Shown: positions 15,311 to 23,097, counted from the first letter of the stretch. The stretch: DNA of 37,775 nucleotides from Cysteiniphilum sp. JM-1 (GCF_008711525.1 NZ_VXKS01000025.1:1-37775); one strand, 5' to 3'. The notes: generated by a model from the letters alone, not told the origin. Made by a program: numbers and translations.

Positions 15311-16060
15311 TTAGGATTGCTTGCACTTTTTGCGTTTTCTATATTTAAAATAATGTTGTGGCATATGGTAAAACATAGCAAAAAAAAGTCGAGCGTGTAG
15401 CCAAGAAATACGCAAATTATCGCGCCATAAACGAAAGTGTGAGCGCCCGCCAATAGGATAAATCACCTTGGTTGGAATATAATTAATCTCGACGCCCTGC
15501 CAATATGCTTTAATCAGAATCTCAATATCAAAATCCATACGCATGCCACGAATTTTTGACAGGATGGGGTGAAGTGCTTGCAGTGGATAAACTCTAAAGC
15601 CACACATGCTTTCAGTGAGTGATTTACTCCATGTCTCAATAGCAACCCAGAAATTGGTAATCTTACGCCCATGTAAGCGTGATTTAGGAATGCTTTGATC
15701 ATAAATAGGCGCGCCTGAAATCAAGCAATTAGGCATATCATAAGCCATTTGCAAAAAATTCAGCACATCTGTTAAGTCATGCTGATTATCCGCATCAACT
15801 TGTAAAGCATGTGTGTAGCCATTTGCTAATAACCATGCAAATCCGGCTAAAATAGCAGCGCCTTTGCCAGCATTTTGGGGGAGTGAAATGCTTTTGACCC
15901 AATCAAATTTTGCAATGATATCATCAATAAAAGACTTTGTTTTGTCGTCACTACCATCATCAACAATAAGGCAAGTTAAATCATAAGGCTGTAATGCTGA
16001 AACAACCTGCTCTAAAGTGTCACCATGGTTATAAATAGGAATTAAAAAGGCAGGTTTCAT
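15311..16060 (-). CDS. Family 2 glycosyltransferase (N-terminal half of ApeJ)
   Basis: A 249-residue GT-A-fold glycosyltransferase without membrane segments. The nucleotide-sugar signatures are IPIYNHGDTLEQV at the start, IVDDGSDDKTK near 32-42, PQNAGKGAAI near 61, and the DXD motif VDADNQHD near 88-95. SMCGFRVYP near 148 is typical of dolichyl-phosphate-mannose-synthase-like GT2 enzymes. The C-terminus is strongly basic (YFKYRKRKKCKQS), suiting contact with the membrane surface. It overlaps the dehydratase gene by 4 bp and precedes the acyltransferase, in the order of the ApeJ fusion. Its sugar donor is unknown. Confidence 0.85.
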   Translation of the reverse strand: MKPAFLIPIYNHGDTLEQVVSALQPYDLTCLIVDDGSDDKTKSFIDDIIAKFDWVKSISLPQNAGKGAAILAGFAWLLANGYTHALQVDADNQHDLTDVLNFLQMAYDMPNCLISGAPIYDQSIPKSRLHGRKITNFWVAIETWSKSLTESMCGFRVYPLQALHPILSKIRGMRMDFDIEILIKAYWQGVEINYIPTKVIYPIGGRSHFRLWRDNLRISWLHARLFFAMFYHMPQHYFKYRKRKKCKQS

Positions 16061-16419
16061 AGTTTGATCTTACCGCTTGAGTAAGTGGCATTATCTTTAT
16101 CAATATAGCGAAATGTCAAAAGATTTGGCTTTTTGCTAATGCATAATTTTAATGTAGATTCGGGTAAAATCACTCGACTAAATTTAAGTTGTGGAATATT
16201 AGCAATGGTTTTTTTGTCAACTTCTAAAAAATAAGCAGCAAAGGCAATGACAAAATCAGTCTGCGCAATGCCAGGCAAAATAGGTGCGTTTTCAAAATGA
16301 CCTTTGAAAAAGATCAGATCACGATGAAAATAAATATCCAGTTCAAGCCGTGTTTCATCCTCATTTTGTGTAATGCTTTGATGAATGATTTGTGGTAGGC
16401 GGGTATGATCATTAATCAT
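16057..16419 (-). CDS. FabZ/FabA-like 3-hydroxyacyl-ACP dehydratase, ApeI-like
   Basis: A 120-residue hot-dog-fold protein. The hallmark is FKGHFENAPILPGIAQTDF (catalytic-type His41), the same block as GHFPxxPxxPGV of FabZ. It should dehydrate 3-hydroxyacyl-ACP to form the conjugated double bonds of a polyene chain. In aryl-polyene clusters ApeI works with a partner ApeP, and no second dehydratase is seen here. The ATG at 16419 is used, but a GTG at 16428 is also possible. Both overlap the end of trpF, so translation is coupled. This gene would normally follow the AMP ligase, which here lies at 2146-3498 on the other strand. Confidence 0.83.
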   Translation of the reverse strand: MINDHTRLPQIIHQSITQNEDETRLELDIYFHRDLIFFKGHFENAPILPGIAQTDFVIAFAAYFLEVDKKTIANIPQLKFSRVILPESTLKLCISKKPNLLTFRYIDKDNATYSSGKIKL

Positions 16420-17053
16420 TGATATCACTTATTGTATTTATGCTATGAACAGCATCACAAAATGCTTTGATTTTTTGGCGGCATTTTATCCCTTTTTGTG
16501 ATTCAACACCACCGCTAACATCAACGGCATAGGGTTTGATCATTGTAATTGCTGATTGCACATTGTCAGCAGTAAGTCCGCCCGCAAGAATAATTTTTTG
16601 GCGTATGTCGTTTGGAATGATCGACCAGTCAAAGGTTTGACCTGAGCCACCATAAAGCGCGGGATTATAACTATCAATTAATAAGGCGCGTGCTTTGGCA
16701 TATTCATTTTGTGCATTGATCAGTGTATCTGAATCTTTGGCGCGGATCGCGCGAAGATAAGGGAAATTGAATCGCTCACATTCTGAGGCAGTTTCATCGC
16801 CATGAAATTGAATGAGGTTGATATTCGCATCGATGCTTGCTTGAATCGTTTGTGGTGTGGCATTGACAAAAAGCCCACAGCAGCTAACAAAAGGTGGTAA
16901 TTGATTGATAATTTGTTTGGCTTTAGTAATATCAATAAATCGCGGGGATTTATCATAAAACACAAACCCTAGTGCATCAGCGCCGCAATCAATCGCGTAC
17001 AAGGCGTCATCAAGGTTGGTAATGCCACAAATTTTAATTCGGGTTTTAGGCAT
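16412..17053 (-). CDS. trpF: Phosphoribosylanthranilate isomerase
   Basis: A 213-residue TIM-barrel enzyme of tryptophan synthesis, converting N-(5-phosphoribosyl)anthranilate to its ribulose form. The start has the catalytic Cys block RIKICGITNLDDA. Others are GADALGFVFYDKSPR, LIQFHGDE, the catalytic Asp region LIDSYNPALYGGSGQTFDW, LAGGLTADNV and DVSGGVESQKGIK. It stands as a single-domain protein and is not fused to TrpC. No other trp gene is present. Its stop overlaps the start of the ApeI-like gene, so it leads a five-gene lipid operon, an unusual setting. It begins 6 bp after the RMF-like gene ends. Confidence 0.94.
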   Translation of the reverse strand: MPKTRIKICGITNLDDALYAIDCGADALGFVFYDKSPRFIDITKAKQIINQLPPFVSCCGLFVNATPQTIQASIDANINLIQFHGDETASECERFNFPYLRAIRAKDSDTLINAQNEYAKARALLIDSYNPALYGGSGQTFDWSIIPNDIRQKIILAGGLTADNVQSAITMIKPYAVDVSGGVESQKGIKCRQKIKAFCDAVHSINTISDIND

Positions 17054-17059
17054 GTTGGA

Positions 17060-17443
17060 CTATGCCATAAAGTTGATTAATGCTGCTGCAACCATCGACG
17101 CGGTTGCAACAGTGACACCTGTGGTTGCCAGAAGCCCATCGACTTTAGTTAGGTGAAATTTCTTGCGATCTTCAACTTGAGGGTCTTTTTCACTTGTGGC
17201 TTCTTCGGTAAGGATTGAGATATATTGCGGGAATAGTGGTTCATCGCCAAACTCGCCAGCTTCAAACCCTTCCGCCCAGTAGTTGTGTTCAACAGTTTTC
17301 TCGGGAAATGGATTTAGCTCATCAGATTGATTTTGTTTGCCATGGGCATAGCCGGACATCCATACTTTTTCCAACTCATCAAGTTTGTCGACTTGAGCGG
17401 AAAGAATAAGTTTTAATCTAGAATCAATTTCATTAGTTTGCAT
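17060..17443 (-). CDS. Tail-anchored protein with a ribosome-modulation-factor-like motif
   Basis: 127 residues from the ATG at 17443, preceded by GGAG at 5 bases. Longer readings up to 17524 have no ribosome site. Residues 27-64 carry GY-x2-G and then W-x2-GFEAG about 25 residues later, with NPFP between. This matches the layout of RMF/CrpP-type domains (GYxxG ... CPY ... WLxGWxxG). An acidic linker (65-95) leads to a basic stretch and a single hydrophobic segment at 104-126 that ends the protein, so the N-terminal domain would face the cytosol. RMF itself is about 55 residues and soluble. The domain match is by eye only and function is not established. It lies 6 bp upstream of trpF. Confidence 0.6.
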   Translation of the reverse strand: MQTNEIDSRLKLILSAQVDKLDELEKVWMSGYAHGKQNQSDELNPFPEKTVEHNYWAEGFEAGEFGDEPLFPQYISILTEEATSEKDPQVEDRKKFHLTKVDGLLATTGVTVATASMVAAALINFMA

Positions 17444-17535
17444 AACAGCTCCATGTTGATCGTCATTTACCATAAGCGTGCCTAAAAGTTTAGACATAAT
17501 CAAGTGTAAAGTTGGGAAAGGCAATAAACACTGTG

Positions 17536-17556
17536 AAATGGTTTGTGATGGGTATA
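17536..17556 (+). promoter_or_regulatory. 21-bp shared upstream element, copy 1 (before tsaC)
   Basis: The 21 bases here are identical to 26408-26428 upstream of the amine oxidase gene. The core is TGGTTTGTGATGGGTATA. It ends in a -10-like TATA (TATAGT in this copy) and lies about 43 bp before the tsaC start, a position suited to a promoter or operator. Confidence 0.5.
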
Positions 17557-17598
17557 TAGTATCTTGCGTTTTAAATGATAGTTATTGATAGGATAAAC

Positions 17599-18153
17599 AT
17601 GCATAAAAATGACCTCGAAAAGCTGGTTTTTTTATTAAAAGCGCAAAAAGTTTTAGCCTTGCCAACAGAGTCTGTATACGGCTTAAGCACCATCCTTGAG
17701 TCAGATGCAGTGGCAAAGATTGTGGCGTTGAAAAAACGCAGTGCCAACAAAGGATTTATTGTGCTTTCAAGTAATATTGAGCATTTGCTACGAGTTATTG
17801 ATCAAACACACTTAACCGATAATCATCTTGCTAAATTACAAACACATTATAATAGAGCAACGACGTGGGTGGCGCCTGTTAAACCAGAGTTTCGCTGGTT
17901 GACAGGTCCTTTTGAAAGCATTGCCGTGCGCTTGACCACACACCCTTTATTGAGCGAATTAACCAATATGCTTGATCAAGCCATTGTTTCAACCAGTGCC
18001 AATATCTCCAATATGCCTGCGGCAACATCGGCGCATGAGGTGTATGATTATTTCGGTGAAAAGGTTGATTACATTTATCCACAAGCTGATTTTGTCGCAA
18101 CCAAGCCATCGAGATTAATTGATTTATTAACAGGAAAGATATTGCGGGAATAA
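17599..18153 (+). CDS. tsaC: Threonylcarbamoyl-AMP synthase (Sua5/YciO/YrdC family)
   Basis: A 184-residue enzyme that makes threonylcarbamoyl-AMP from threonine, bicarbonate and ATP, the first step of the t6A modification of tRNAs reading ANN codons. Family motifs are LALPTESVYGLS near residue 21-32, the KKRSANKGFIVLSS block near 53-66 (where K and R bind phosphates), VAVRL-type IAVRLTTHPL near 113 and STSANIS near 141. Length matches E. coli TsaC (190). The start at 17599 is preferred because AGGA lies 6 bases upstream. An ATG at 17575 would add eight residues. It is divergent from the RMF-like gene. Confidence 0.9.
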   Translation: MHKNDLEKLVFLLKAQKVLALPTESVYGLSTILESDAVAKIVALKKRSANKGFIVLSSNIEHLLRVIDQTHLTDNHLAKLQTHYNRATTWVAPVKPEFRWLTGPFESIAVRLTTHPLLSELTNMLDQAIVSTSANISNMPAATSAHEVYDYFGEKVDYIYPQADFVATKPSRLIDLLTGKILRE

Positions 18154-18287
18154 CCAAATATCATAAAGTGAAGCATAAGCTGCACGGGTGAGGGGGTTCT
18201 TATACGATCAATAAAAAATCTTTAATATCAAAGGAAGCAACCTTCTGCTAGATTAAATGTATTCACAATACATCTGGATTAGCTAGA

Positions 18288-18464
18288 ATGAAAAAACATC
18301 TCAAAAAACATAAAGCTTTTTATGTTGCGGCAACGATTGTCGTTGCCTATTTCGTTATTCATTACTTGATTGTGTTTATCTTGATGGAGCATACCATTGC
18401 GCATAATGTCGATGTGAAAGCGCAGTGGTTGCAAAAGTATGCCGAGATTAAACTTCAGCAATAA
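18288..18464 (+). CDS. Small single-pass membrane protein, 58 residues
   Basis: The frame from ATG 18288 to TAA 18462-18464 encodes MKKHLKKHKAFYVAATIVVA followed by YFVIHYLIVFILMEHTIAHN and a short charged tail. A very basic N-terminus is followed by one long hydrophobic helix (about residues 11-33) and a soluble C-terminus of about 25 residues. I do not recognise a family. Codon choice looks like that of the neighbours and the topology is coherent, which supports a real gene, but the ribosome site before the ATG is weak. The 134 bases before it, after tsaC, show nothing recognisable. Confidence 0.6.
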   Translation: MKKHLKKHKAFYVAATIVVAYFVIHYLIVFILMEHTIAHNVDVKAQWLQKYAEIKLQQ

Positions 18465-18544
18465 AAGCTTTGTCGCTGCCAACGCCATAGGCTAAACTAA
18501 CTTTCATGCATGATGAGTAATTTTTTGTCCAAAGAAAATAATAT

Positions 18545-19051
18545 ATGCCAATGAAATTAACATGGAGGCAGCGTTTAAGCTGCTTAATAAAAGGTAAGAT
18601 TGAAAATATTGAAGCTAAACCTGTAGCTGATGCTCAGCAGGAAATAGGATGCGCTGATGAAGATGCAGAAAGCACAGAATCTGCTAAACAGCTATTATCT
18701 ATTTTGCAAAAAAAAGGGCGCTTATTAGACTTTCTCGCGCAAAACCTTGATCACTATGATAATGAGCAGGTGGCAACTGTGGCACGCGTTGTCCATGATC
18801 AGTGCAAAAAAGCGCTCGAGTCATACTGTACTTTGGCGCCGGTTTATCATGATCAGGAAAATCACGAGGTTATACTTGAAGCAAATTATGATAAGTATAG
18901 TGTTGAGCTCACAGGTAATGTTGTGCACAGTACGCGCTTTAAGGGTAAGTTAATCCATCAAGGTTGGAAAGTAGAGAAAATGCACTTACCCAAAGTAGCC
19001 AAAGAAGCAAATCTAGATATATTACAGCCAGCAGAAGTAGAGGTGTTATAA
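18545..19051 (+). CDS. DUF2760-type protein, partner of the following Hsp70
   Basis: A 168-residue soluble protein with a variable acidic N-terminal third (residues 20-50) and a conserved C-terminal part (LLSILQKKGRLLDFLAQNLDHYDNEQVATVARVVHDQCKK, then YCTLAPVYHDQENHEVILEANYDKYSVELTGN and PFKGKLIHQGW-like FKGKLIHQGWKVEKMHLP). These blocks are those I associate with DUF2760. The gene ends exactly one base before the Hsp70 start, and DUF2760 genes are typically found next to such Hsp70s. The biochemical role is unknown. A co-chaperone or substrate adaptor is a guess from context. Confidence 0.75.
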   Translation: MPMKLTWRQRLSCLIKGKIENIEAKPVADAQQEIGCADEDAESTESAKQLLSILQKKGRLLDFLAQNLDHYDNEQVATVARVVHDQCKKALESYCTLAPVYHDQENHEVILEANYDKYSVELTGNVVHSTRFKGKLIHQGWKVEKMHLPKVAKEANLDILQPAEVEVL

Positions 19052-20836
19052 ATGTCGCATCATGCAAAATATTTGATTGGAATTGATTTAGGTACAACAA
19101 ATTGTGCGGTTACCTATAAGAAAATAGCAGATGATGCCGTGATTAGTACGTTAGCGATTCCACAGTTTATGGCGAAGAATCAATATGAGTCCAAAACGTT
19201 AATGCCATCGTTTTTATATTTACCGAGCGCGTTGGAGTTAAGTTTAGATGATATTGCTTTGCCGTGGCAAAGTGAGACCACGATTTTGGTTGGGGAATAT
19301 GCTAAAACAAAGGCGCAGACGACGCCAAACAGGGTGATATCAAGTGTAAAGAGTTGGCTGTGCCAAGCCTCGATTGATAAGCGTAAAGCGTTATTACCAT
19401 ATCAAGCAGCTGAGGGTGTTGAGCGCATATCACCACTTGAGGCATATACCCATTACTTTGAACATATTAAAAAGACATGGAACAGCACTTTTCCGGATGC
19501 GCCATTGTTTCAACAAAAGATTATTATTACCATTCCTGCATCCTTTGAGCCTGCAGCGCGCGATTTGACAGCTGAAGCGGCGCGCTTATGTGACTTTGAA
19601 GAGGTAACTTTATTGGAAGAGCCACAAGCGTCATTATATGGTTGGATTCATGATCATGAAAAGTGGCGTGACCAGCTAACGGCTGATGATGTGATTTTGG
19701 TTATAGATGTTGGCGGTGGCACGACGGATTTCTCACTGATAAAGGTCGAAGATGAAGAGGGGACGCTTGCATTACGACGCATCGCTGTTGGTGATCATAT
19801 CTTAATTGGCGGCGATAATATTGACCTTATGTTGGCGCATACCGTGCAGCAGAGATTATTAGATGGTGGTCAACGCTTAGAACCATGGCAGATGCAGGCA
19901 TTAGTGCATAGTTGCAGAAATGCCAAAGAGAAATTACTCAGTGATCAAAACTTAAATGAAATTGCCGTATCTATTCCTGGACGTTCATCGAATATCTTTG
20001 CTAATGCGGTATCAGAAACCTTGACGAAAAAAGATGTTGAAAAAATCATGCTACAAGGCTTTTTCCCTGAGGTTGCTATTGAGGATCATCCACATAATGC
20101 GCCACGCACGGGGTTGAGTCGTTTTGCTTTAAGCTACACGCAAGAAGCTGCGATTACCAAACATCTTGCGTTGTTTTTAAGCAAACAAGCGAAGGCGGAT
20201 GAAAAATTCATCACGCCGACGGCGGTACTATTTAATGGTGGTGTTTTTAAACCGCAAGTTTTGCGTCGTCAATTAATGCAAATTATTAATAAATGGCTTG
20301 TCAAAGAGGGGCATCCTGAAGCGTGCGAACTTGAGCATGCAGCGTACGATACTTCAGTTGCCATTGGTGCGAGTGTGTTTGCCGATGCCTTACAAGGCAA
20401 TGGTATTCGCATTAAAGGGGGGGCGTCGCATTCATTCTATATCGGGATCGAGTCACCAATGCCAGCTATTCCAGGCTTTCAACCACAGATCGAGGCGCTT
20501 TGTATTGCTGTGCAAGGCATGGAAGCAGAAGAAGAGCTTATATATGAAGCTGAGACGTTCTCATTGGTTGTCGGTGAACCTGTTGAGTTTAGATTCTTTG
20601 CGGCAAACCATCGTGCTGATGATTGTTTGGGCGATATCTTTACCGACTGGGAGCAGGCAGGATTGATTGAGCTATCACCACTGCGTTTGACCTTGTCTGC
20701 AGATAACTATACCAATGGCACTTCAGTGCCTGTGCATATTAGTGCGATGCATACTGAGATTGGCACTCTGGAGCTCACTGCCAAGGCTTTGGAAAATAAT
20801 GATCAATGGAAGATCGCATTTGAAACGATTCGATAA
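19052..20836 (+). CDS. Hsp70-family protein (DnaK-like ATPase)
   Basis: A 594-residue actin-fold ATPase. The phosphate-1 motif IGIDLGTTNCAV is at residues 9-20, the adenosine/phosphate-2 motif LVIDVGGGTTDFSLI near 214-228, and TVLFNGGVFKPQVLR-type residues near 391. The nucleotide-binding domain appears complete. The C-terminal part (about 470-594) is beta-rich but short and lacks the DnaK lid and EEVD-like end, so this is not the housekeeping DnaK. No DnaJ or GrpE is adjacent. It is read directly after the DUF2760 gene with no gap, so the two are probably made together. The client is unknown. Confidence 0.88.
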   Translation: MSHHAKYLIGIDLGTTNCAVTYKKIADDAVISTLAIPQFMAKNQYESKTLMPSFLYLPSALELSLDDIALPWQSETTILVGEYAKTKAQTTPNRVISSVKSWLCQASIDKRKALLPYQAAEGVERISPLEAYTHYFEHIKKTWNSTFPDAPLFQQKIIITIPASFEPAARDLTAEAARLCDFEEVTLLEEPQASLYGWIHDHEKWRDQLTADDVILVIDVGGGTTDFSLIKVEDEEGTLALRRIAVGDHILIGGDNIDLMLAHTVQQRLLDGGQRLEPWQMQALVHSCRNAKEKLLSDQNLNEIAVSIPGRSSNIFANAVSETLTKKDVEKIMLQGFFPEVAIEDHPHNAPRTGLSRFALSYTQEAAITKHLALFLSKQAKADEKFITPTAVLFNGGVFKPQVLRRQLMQIINKWLVKEGHPEACELEHAAYDTSVAIGASVFADALQGNGIRIKGGASHSFYIGIESPMPAIPGFQPQIEALCIAVQGMEAEEELIYEAETFSLVVGEPVEFRFFAANHRADDCLGDIFTDWEQAGLIELSPLRLTLSADNYTNGTSVPVHISAMHTEIGTLELTAKALENNDQWKIAFETIR

Positions 20837-20917
20837 TTTCTACTTTAAGGCTTTTAAAAATAGATAAAGTAGCTTAAGATGCCGGCTCTTATGGTTTGAA
20901 TGTAATAAAAATCCCCT

Positions 20918-21961
20918 ATGAAATATCAAAAAATAACCTTGAGTCTGGCAGGTTTAACTTCACTTTTTGCCGCAGGCATCAACTATGCAAATGATGCTAA
21001 AACTATTGAAGATGCTGATAATCAAACAACAACAGTTGTGAGTAATACGCAAAGCGGTAGCGCTACTGAGAAAACAGTAGTAATTCAAGCTGTTACGCCA
21101 ACCAATGACAAGGCAGATAAAGCAGAAACGCAGTCAAAACCTACAAAAGCTGAAAAAACTGAAAAAGATAAAAAAGATAAAAAAGATAAAAAGTCAGATG
21201 GTAGTGATCAGACAATCTATAATCAATATTACAATTTCCTGCAATTTAATCTAATGCGTAGTGAGAACGCTCGCCTGCCATATCACGCAGCGGATACGAC
21301 CTATCTTGAGATGGAGTTTGGTGGTCGCTCTGGTTTTGTTGATTTGTATGGTTATTTAGATGTATTTGATATTTTTAATCAACGCTCAGATGATCGTCAT
21401 GATGGCGATAATATGTTCTTTAAGATCCAACCAAGATTTTCAATCAATGATATCTTGCACAAGGATCTAAGCATTGGTCCCATTAAAGAGTGGTATGTCT
21501 CAACTTTAGCAGAAGTTGGTGATAGACAGCTTTTCAATGTTTATATTGGACCTGGAGTTGACGTTGAAGTGCCATGGTTTGGTAAGGTTGGCGTTAACCT
21601 GTATGCACGTTATGTGCGTGAAAACTATGGTGCGCCAAATGAAAATACATGGGATGGTTATAAGTTAGCAACCAACTGGTTTAAGCCATTTTATACGTTT
21701 GGCAATGGTTCATTCTTATCGTATCAAGGCTATTTTGATTACACTTTTGGAATGGATAAATATGACTCAACGCGCTCAAGCTATTCAATAGAGTGGTTTA
21801 ATGGTCTATATTGGCACAGCAAGCGATTTGCTGTGGGTTATGGCTTGAAATATTTCGGTAATATGACAGGTATCAAAGATGGTAGCCCAATAAACGGTGG
21901 TGGCGTGCAAAATACTACAGGTTGGGGACAGTATTTTGATATTAGCTATGTTTTTGCATAG
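20918..21961 (+). CDS. Tsx-like nucleoside-specific outer-membrane channel
   Basis: A 347-residue outer-membrane protein. Residues 1-25 are a signal peptide (ending INYANA-like). A long hydrophilic stretch (26-100) follows with a lysine-rich repeat EKTEKDKKDKKDKKSDGSD. From about 105 the sequence is a beta-barrel of the Tsx type (TTYLEMEFGGRSGFVDLYGYLDVFDIF, KEWYVSTLAEVG, YARYVRENYG). The end is YFDISYVFA, close to the aromatic-ended strand of barrels but with one extra Ala. Tsx channels pass nucleosides. The N-terminal extension is not part of the classic Tsx. There is no Shine-Dalgarno at the ATG. A dispersed repeat begins 6 bp after the stop. Confidence 0.75.
   Translation: MKYQKITLSLAGLTSLFAAGINYANDAKTIEDADNQTTTVVSNTQSGSATEKTVVIQAVTPTNDKADKAETQSKPTKAEKTEKDKKDKKDKKSDGSDQTIYNQYYNFLQFNLMRSENARLPYHAADTTYLEMEFGGRSGFVDLYGYLDVFDIFNQRSDDRHDGDNMFFKIQPRFSINDILHKDLSIGPIKEWYVSTLAEVGDRQLFNVYIGPGVDVEVPWFGKVGVNLYARYVRENYGAPNENTWDGYKLATNWFKPFYTFGNGSFLSYQGYFDYTFGMDKYDSTRSSYSIEWFNGLYWHSKRFAVGYGLKYFGNMTGIKDGSPINGGGVQNTTGWGQYFDISYVFA
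21160..21195 (+). repeat. 9-bp tandem repeat in the Tsx-like gene
   Basis: About three to four copies of a 9-bp unit (gataaaaaa) encode the KDK repeats of the hydrophilic N-terminal stretch. The unit keeps frame on slippage. Confidence 0.75.
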
Positions 21962-21967
21962 AGATTT

Positions 21968-22102
21968 GGGCTATGACCATATTCCTGCCCACTTTGATTA
22001 TGTAAGCGTTGGCTGAGCGTAAGTCGAAGCCTTTATGAAGTATGATTTTCCCAAGCTACCCTTCGACTTATGCTCAGGGTACGGTGAGCACTTAGTCATA
22101 GA
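21968..22102. repeat. Dispersed palindromic (MITE-like) repeat, copy 2, inverted
   Basis: Reverse-complement orientation of the 3493 copy, with strong similarity over about 130 bp, including both arms and the spacer around TTGGGAAAATCATACTTCAT. It begins 6 bp after the stop of the Tsx-like gene. Confidence 0.85.
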
Positions 22103-22185
22103 CGAGATTTGCATATTCATTCTCTAATTGAAAAAAGATCATAAGGTGATATTATTGTCGGCGTTTTAAATGCAATGGAGTTACT

Positions 22186-22854
22186 ATGAAGCTAAAAACA
22201 ATTATGATCGCATTATCCTCTGCCCCTGTTTTACTATTTGCAAATATTGAGGGGCAACCACAAAACACACACAATGTTCCTAGTGGTTTCTTTATGAGTG
22301 CAGCAGGTGGTGCCGCGCAAACTCAGTCATATTATGAAGATTCATGGATGACGATTTGGGGAAACACTAGCCAAAGCATTACCTTTCCGACACAAAATAA
22401 AGGGGCGGCAAGTGTTTCTATGGGCTATCAATGGGGCTTTGGTCAAAGTAATACTTGGAAAAATATCTATACTGGTGTCAGTCTTAATTACTATTATTTT
22501 GGTGAGGCGATTGATCCAAATGCGAGTAATTACAGTAATGGTCAGGTTGTTAAAACTGAGTATACCCAACTCAATGGTGGTACCGTTGAAGGATTTGTTG
22601 GTATGTATTTATCTTCACCGTTAAGTGCTGAGCTTGGTTTAGGTGGCGGTGCTGCAGCGGATGGGCAAGGAGCGCTTGGTATATTTAAGTTTAAACTTGC
22701 TTATGATATTACACCTGGATTTAGTGTTTTTGCGCAATACATTAGTGCAGGCTTTACAACTTTTGGCTTTGTTCCATTTGGTTTTGCAAATGCAGTTGTT
22801 AATTCGGGTATTAGCGTTGATTCAGAGCAAGTAGGTATTCGTTACGTATTTTAA
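22186..22854 (+). CDS. Small outer-membrane beta-barrel protein
   Basis: A 222-residue protein with a signal peptide (MKLKTIMIALSSAPVLLFA, cut near residue 19-20) and alternating aromatic/glycine strands (GVSLNYYYFGEA, YLSSPLSAELGLGGGAA, FKLAYDITPGFSVFAQYISAG). It ends VGIRYVF, a C-terminal phenylalanine as needed for assembly by the BAM complex. It resembles opacity/OmpW-size barrels but I cannot name a family. GGAG lies 6 bases before the ATG. The following 243 bases before the next gene carry AT-rich promoter-like sequence and a hairpin. Confidence 0.75.
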   Translation: MKLKTIMIALSSAPVLLFANIEGQPQNTHNVPSGFFMSAAGGAAQTQSYYEDSWMTIWGNTSQSITFPTQNKGAASVSMGYQWGFGQSNTWKNIYTGVSLNYYYFGEAIDPNASNYSNGQVVKTEYTQLNGGTVEGFVGMYLSSPLSAELGLGGGAAADGQGALGIFKFKLAYDITPGFSVFAQYISAGFTTFGFVPFGFANAVVNSGISVDSEQVGIRYVF

Positions 22855-23007
22855 TGTATGATTTGAATGTTGTTTCAAATAATTTATTAGCTTAATAGCT
22901 ATAAAAATTACTAAATTGTTATAAATGTTATTTTCCTTAATTTTTCCTTAATTTTTGTGTATAAAAATGCCCTTTATTTGATTGAGAGTATACGCGGGGG
23001 CGTGCTA

Positions 23008-23040
23008 AGCCTAATAAGATAATTAAGTCTTTGTTAGGCT
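23008..23040 (+). other. Hairpin in the leader of the frameshifted barrel gene
   Basis: AGCCTAA (23008-23014) pairs with TTAGGCT (23034-23040), and AAGA (23016-23019) with TCTT (23028-23031). There is no T-tract after it, so a role in leader-RNA stability or control is more likely than termination. Confidence 0.4.
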
Positions 23041-23097
23041 GATGCCGGAGTTTTTAGATGTAAAAAACTATAAAAAGCACAAAACCAAGGAGTCATT

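Noticed and set aside
18154-18287. tRNA gene in the gap after tsaC
   Set aside because: No cloverleaf or T-loop GTTCRA sequence is visible. No tRNA was found elsewhere in the window either.
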